33,594 nt of DNA from Bacteroidia bacterium (GTDB lineage Bacteria > Bacteroidota > Bacteroidia > JANWVE01). How positions within the stretch are numbered: the stretch's first letter is position 1; every line of letters starts with the position of its first letter. Both the position numbers and the translations under genes were made by a program. The stretch is taken from contig JANWVW010000006.1 in NCBI GenBank assembly GCA_025056095.1, positions 1 to 33,594 of the forward strand, given 5' to 3'. The notes under the pieces were generated by a model that searched no databases, was not told where the DNA came from, and saw only the letters and a program-made list of their open reading frames with translations. Below are positions 32,338 to 33,594 of the stretch, piece after piece.

Positions 32338-33486
32338 ATGGGCTTTATCAGCAGCAAATTGCCGAACGTAGGTACAACTATTTTTACTGTAATGAGTGCT
32401 TTGGCTAATGAATACCAAGCCATTAACTTATCGCAGGGCTTTCCAGATTTTGAGATTGACAGTGAGCTCATAGAATTGGTCTATCAAGCTATGAAAGATG
32501 GATACAATCAATATGCACCAATGCCCGGCTACATGCCTTTACGCGAAGAAATTGCTAAAAAGCTATATTACACATATCGAATTGAAGTCAATCCTGATAC
32601 TGAAATTACCATTACCTCTGGTGCTACAGAAGCCATATTTGATGCTATTCAAGCCATTGTAAAACCTAATGACGAAGTAATTATTTTTGACCCTGCTTAT
32701 GATTGTTACCTGCCTGCTATTGAGTTAGCAGGGGGAAGGGCAGTTAGTATACCTCTCAATCCCCCTACTTTCTCACCTGATTGGAACAAAGTCAAAGAAG
32801 CAGTTTCTTCAAAAACCGTAGCCATCATGATTAATACTCCTCACAATCCTACGGGTACAACTCTCAAAGCTCACGACATTCAAAACTTAATTGAGATCGT
32901 GCAGGAAAATAATTTGTACATTATCAGCGATGAAGTGTATGAACATTTAATTTTTGATAATCAAGTTCATCACAGTGTGTTGCGTTATCCCGAATTGAGA
33001 GGGCGAAGTTTTGCGATATATTCATTCGGCAAAACTTTTCATGCCACAGGTTGGAAAATAGGCTATTGTGTTGCTCCGCCCATGCTTACCCAAGAGTTCA
33101 GAAAAGTGCATCAGTTTGTAACTTTTGCTTCACCTGCGCCTCTGCAAGTGGCTTACGCGGCTTACTTAAAGAACCCTGAACATTACCTTAAAATATCGGA
33201 CTTTTACCAACAAAAACGAGATACCTTTCGCAGTCTGTTACAACAAAATACCCGATTTGAAGTTTTACCTTGTGAGGGCAGTTATTTTCAGCTGGTTTCT
33301 TATCAAAACATTACAGAAGAAGCAGATACCGAATTTGCTGTCCGAATGACCAAAGAAATAGGTGTAGCGGCTATTCCTGTGTCTGTTTTTTATCAAAACA
33401 AGCAGCAAGATAAAGTGCTTCGTTTTTGTTTTGCTAAAAAGGAGGAAACGCTTCAAAAAGCAGTGGAAAGACTGTCTAAACTTTAA
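32338..33486 (+). CDS. ybdL: Methionine-type PLP aminotransferase (YbdL-like)
   Basis: 382 aa from the ATG at 32338 (a TTG nine bases earlier lies in the promoter box). Class I aminotransferase closest, from memory, to E. coli YbdL, a methionine/aromatic aminotransferase: KLPNVGTTIFTVMSAL, INLSQGFPDFE, NQYAPMPGYMPLREEIAKK, ITSGATEAIFDAIQA, FDPAYDCYLPAIEL. PLP site: N170 (INTPHNPTG), D198 and Y201 (ISDEVYEHL), Schiff-base K232 (SFGKTFHATGWKIGYCVAPP). The C-terminal part GVAAIPVSVFYQNK and LRFCFAKKEETL is near identical in wording to YbdL. Likely substrate is methionine or its 2-oxo acid; not proven. A repeat copy begins 31 bases after the stop. Confidence 0.9.
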   Translation: MGFISSKLPNVGTTIFTVMSALANEYQAINLSQGFPDFEIDSELIELVYQAMKDGYNQYAPMPGYMPLREEIAKKLYYTYRIEVNPDTEITITSGATEAIFDAIQAIVKPNDEVIIFDPAYDCYLPAIELAGGRAVSIPLNPPTFSPDWNKVKEAVSSKTVAIMINTPHNPTGTTLKAHDIQNLIEIVQENNLYIISDEVYEHLIFDNQVHHSVLRYPELRGRSFAIYSFGKTFHATGWKIGYCVAPPMLTQEFRKVHQFVTFASPAPLQVAYAAYLKNPEHYLKISDFYQQKRDTFRSLLQQNTRFEVLPCEGSYFQLVSYQNITEEADTEFAVRMTKEIGVAAIPVSVFYQNKQQDKVLRFCFAKKEETLQKAVERLSKL

Positions 33487-33517
33487 ATTCTTTTTTGTTA
33501 AGTTGATTAGGTTTTTA

Positions 33518-33594
33518 TTTTTTGGGCGTGCCCTTGTGGGCGTTTCGCTGCGCTCATGCCCACAAGGTCGGCGTGCTTCGGGCTACGCTATCGC
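33518..33594 (+). repeat. Partial copy of dispersed palindromic element (copy E)
   Basis: Begins TTTTTTGGGCGTGCCC and holds the stem CCTTGTGGGC (33532-33541) with GCCCACAAGG (33558-33567), loop TTTCGCTGCGCT, then TCGGCGTGCTTCGGGCTACGCT. The window ends inside it. Same module order as copy B. Confidence 0.85.

Noticed and set aside
1-33594. CRISPR array or phage-type att site
   Set aside because: The only repeats are dispersed palindromic elements far apart, with no regular spacers. The tRNA-Arg 3' end is not repeated nearby and no integrase is present.

Overview
The window is AT-rich chromosomal DNA from a Bacteroidota bacterium, most likely outside the gut Bacteroidales. Four things point there: many genes follow the Bacteroidota promoter box TAnnTTTG (often with TTTG about 19 bases further upstream); two proteins end in type A sorting domains of the type IX secretion system (T9SS); there is a DUF4290 protein and an HU/SPOR fusion; and cytochrome c biogenesis uses a large CcmF-type protein. 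No phage, plasmid or CRISPR locus is present. Most genes are housekeeping, with a few accessory features.

Layout. 1-123: end of a GC-rich palindromic repeat. 134-2417 (minus): HU/SPOR membrane protein and a secreted zinc phospholipase C/S1-P1-like enzyme. 2536-7400 (plus): dihydrolipoyl dehydrogenase, an RluD-type pseudouridine synthase, a redoxin that has lost its cysteines, and a PD40/OmpA envelope protein. 7435-7790: a complete 356-bp repeat element. 7851-12880: a TPR protein, a helix-hairpin-helix protein, a TatD-family hydrolase, a dicarboxylate/glutamate-type symporter and Kbl. 12991-13126: tRNA-Arg(UCU) and its terminator. 13182-13542: a second complete repeat element in opposite orientation. 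13554-15151: a cobalamin riboswitch and a secreted beta-propeller protein that resembles BtuG but ends in a T9SS sorting domain. 15273-18223 (minus): dnaK, a small lipoprotein and hsp20. 18286-20505 (minus): a four-helix-bundle protein, then an operon of chorismate mutase, intact redoxin and Pcm. 20618-20989: orphan response regulator behind a dyad. 21041-22891 (minus): DUF4290 protein and two OmpH/Skp chaperones. 23076-24146: histidine kinase. 24238-28487 (plus): a three-gene export operon (ABC-exporter-like protein, HlyD adaptor, TolC channel) in which the ABC protein has lost every ATPase motif. 28498-29595 (minus): LamG protein with a T9SS tail. 29701-32190 (minus): CcmF-type heme lyase. 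32338-33486: YbdL-type aminotransferase. 33518-33594: start of another repeat copy.

The strongest leads are the tripartite export operon with a pseudo-ATPase, the B12-riboswitch-controlled BtuG-like protein apparently delivered by T9SS, and the dispersed palindromic element whose terminal stem changes sequence while staying paired. A recurrent pattern is that the -7 box sits 3-6 bases before the start codon of at least six genes, which predicts leaderless or nearly leaderless mRNAs. Several long reading frames begin at TTG; for these I chose the downstream ATG using promoter position or signal peptide.
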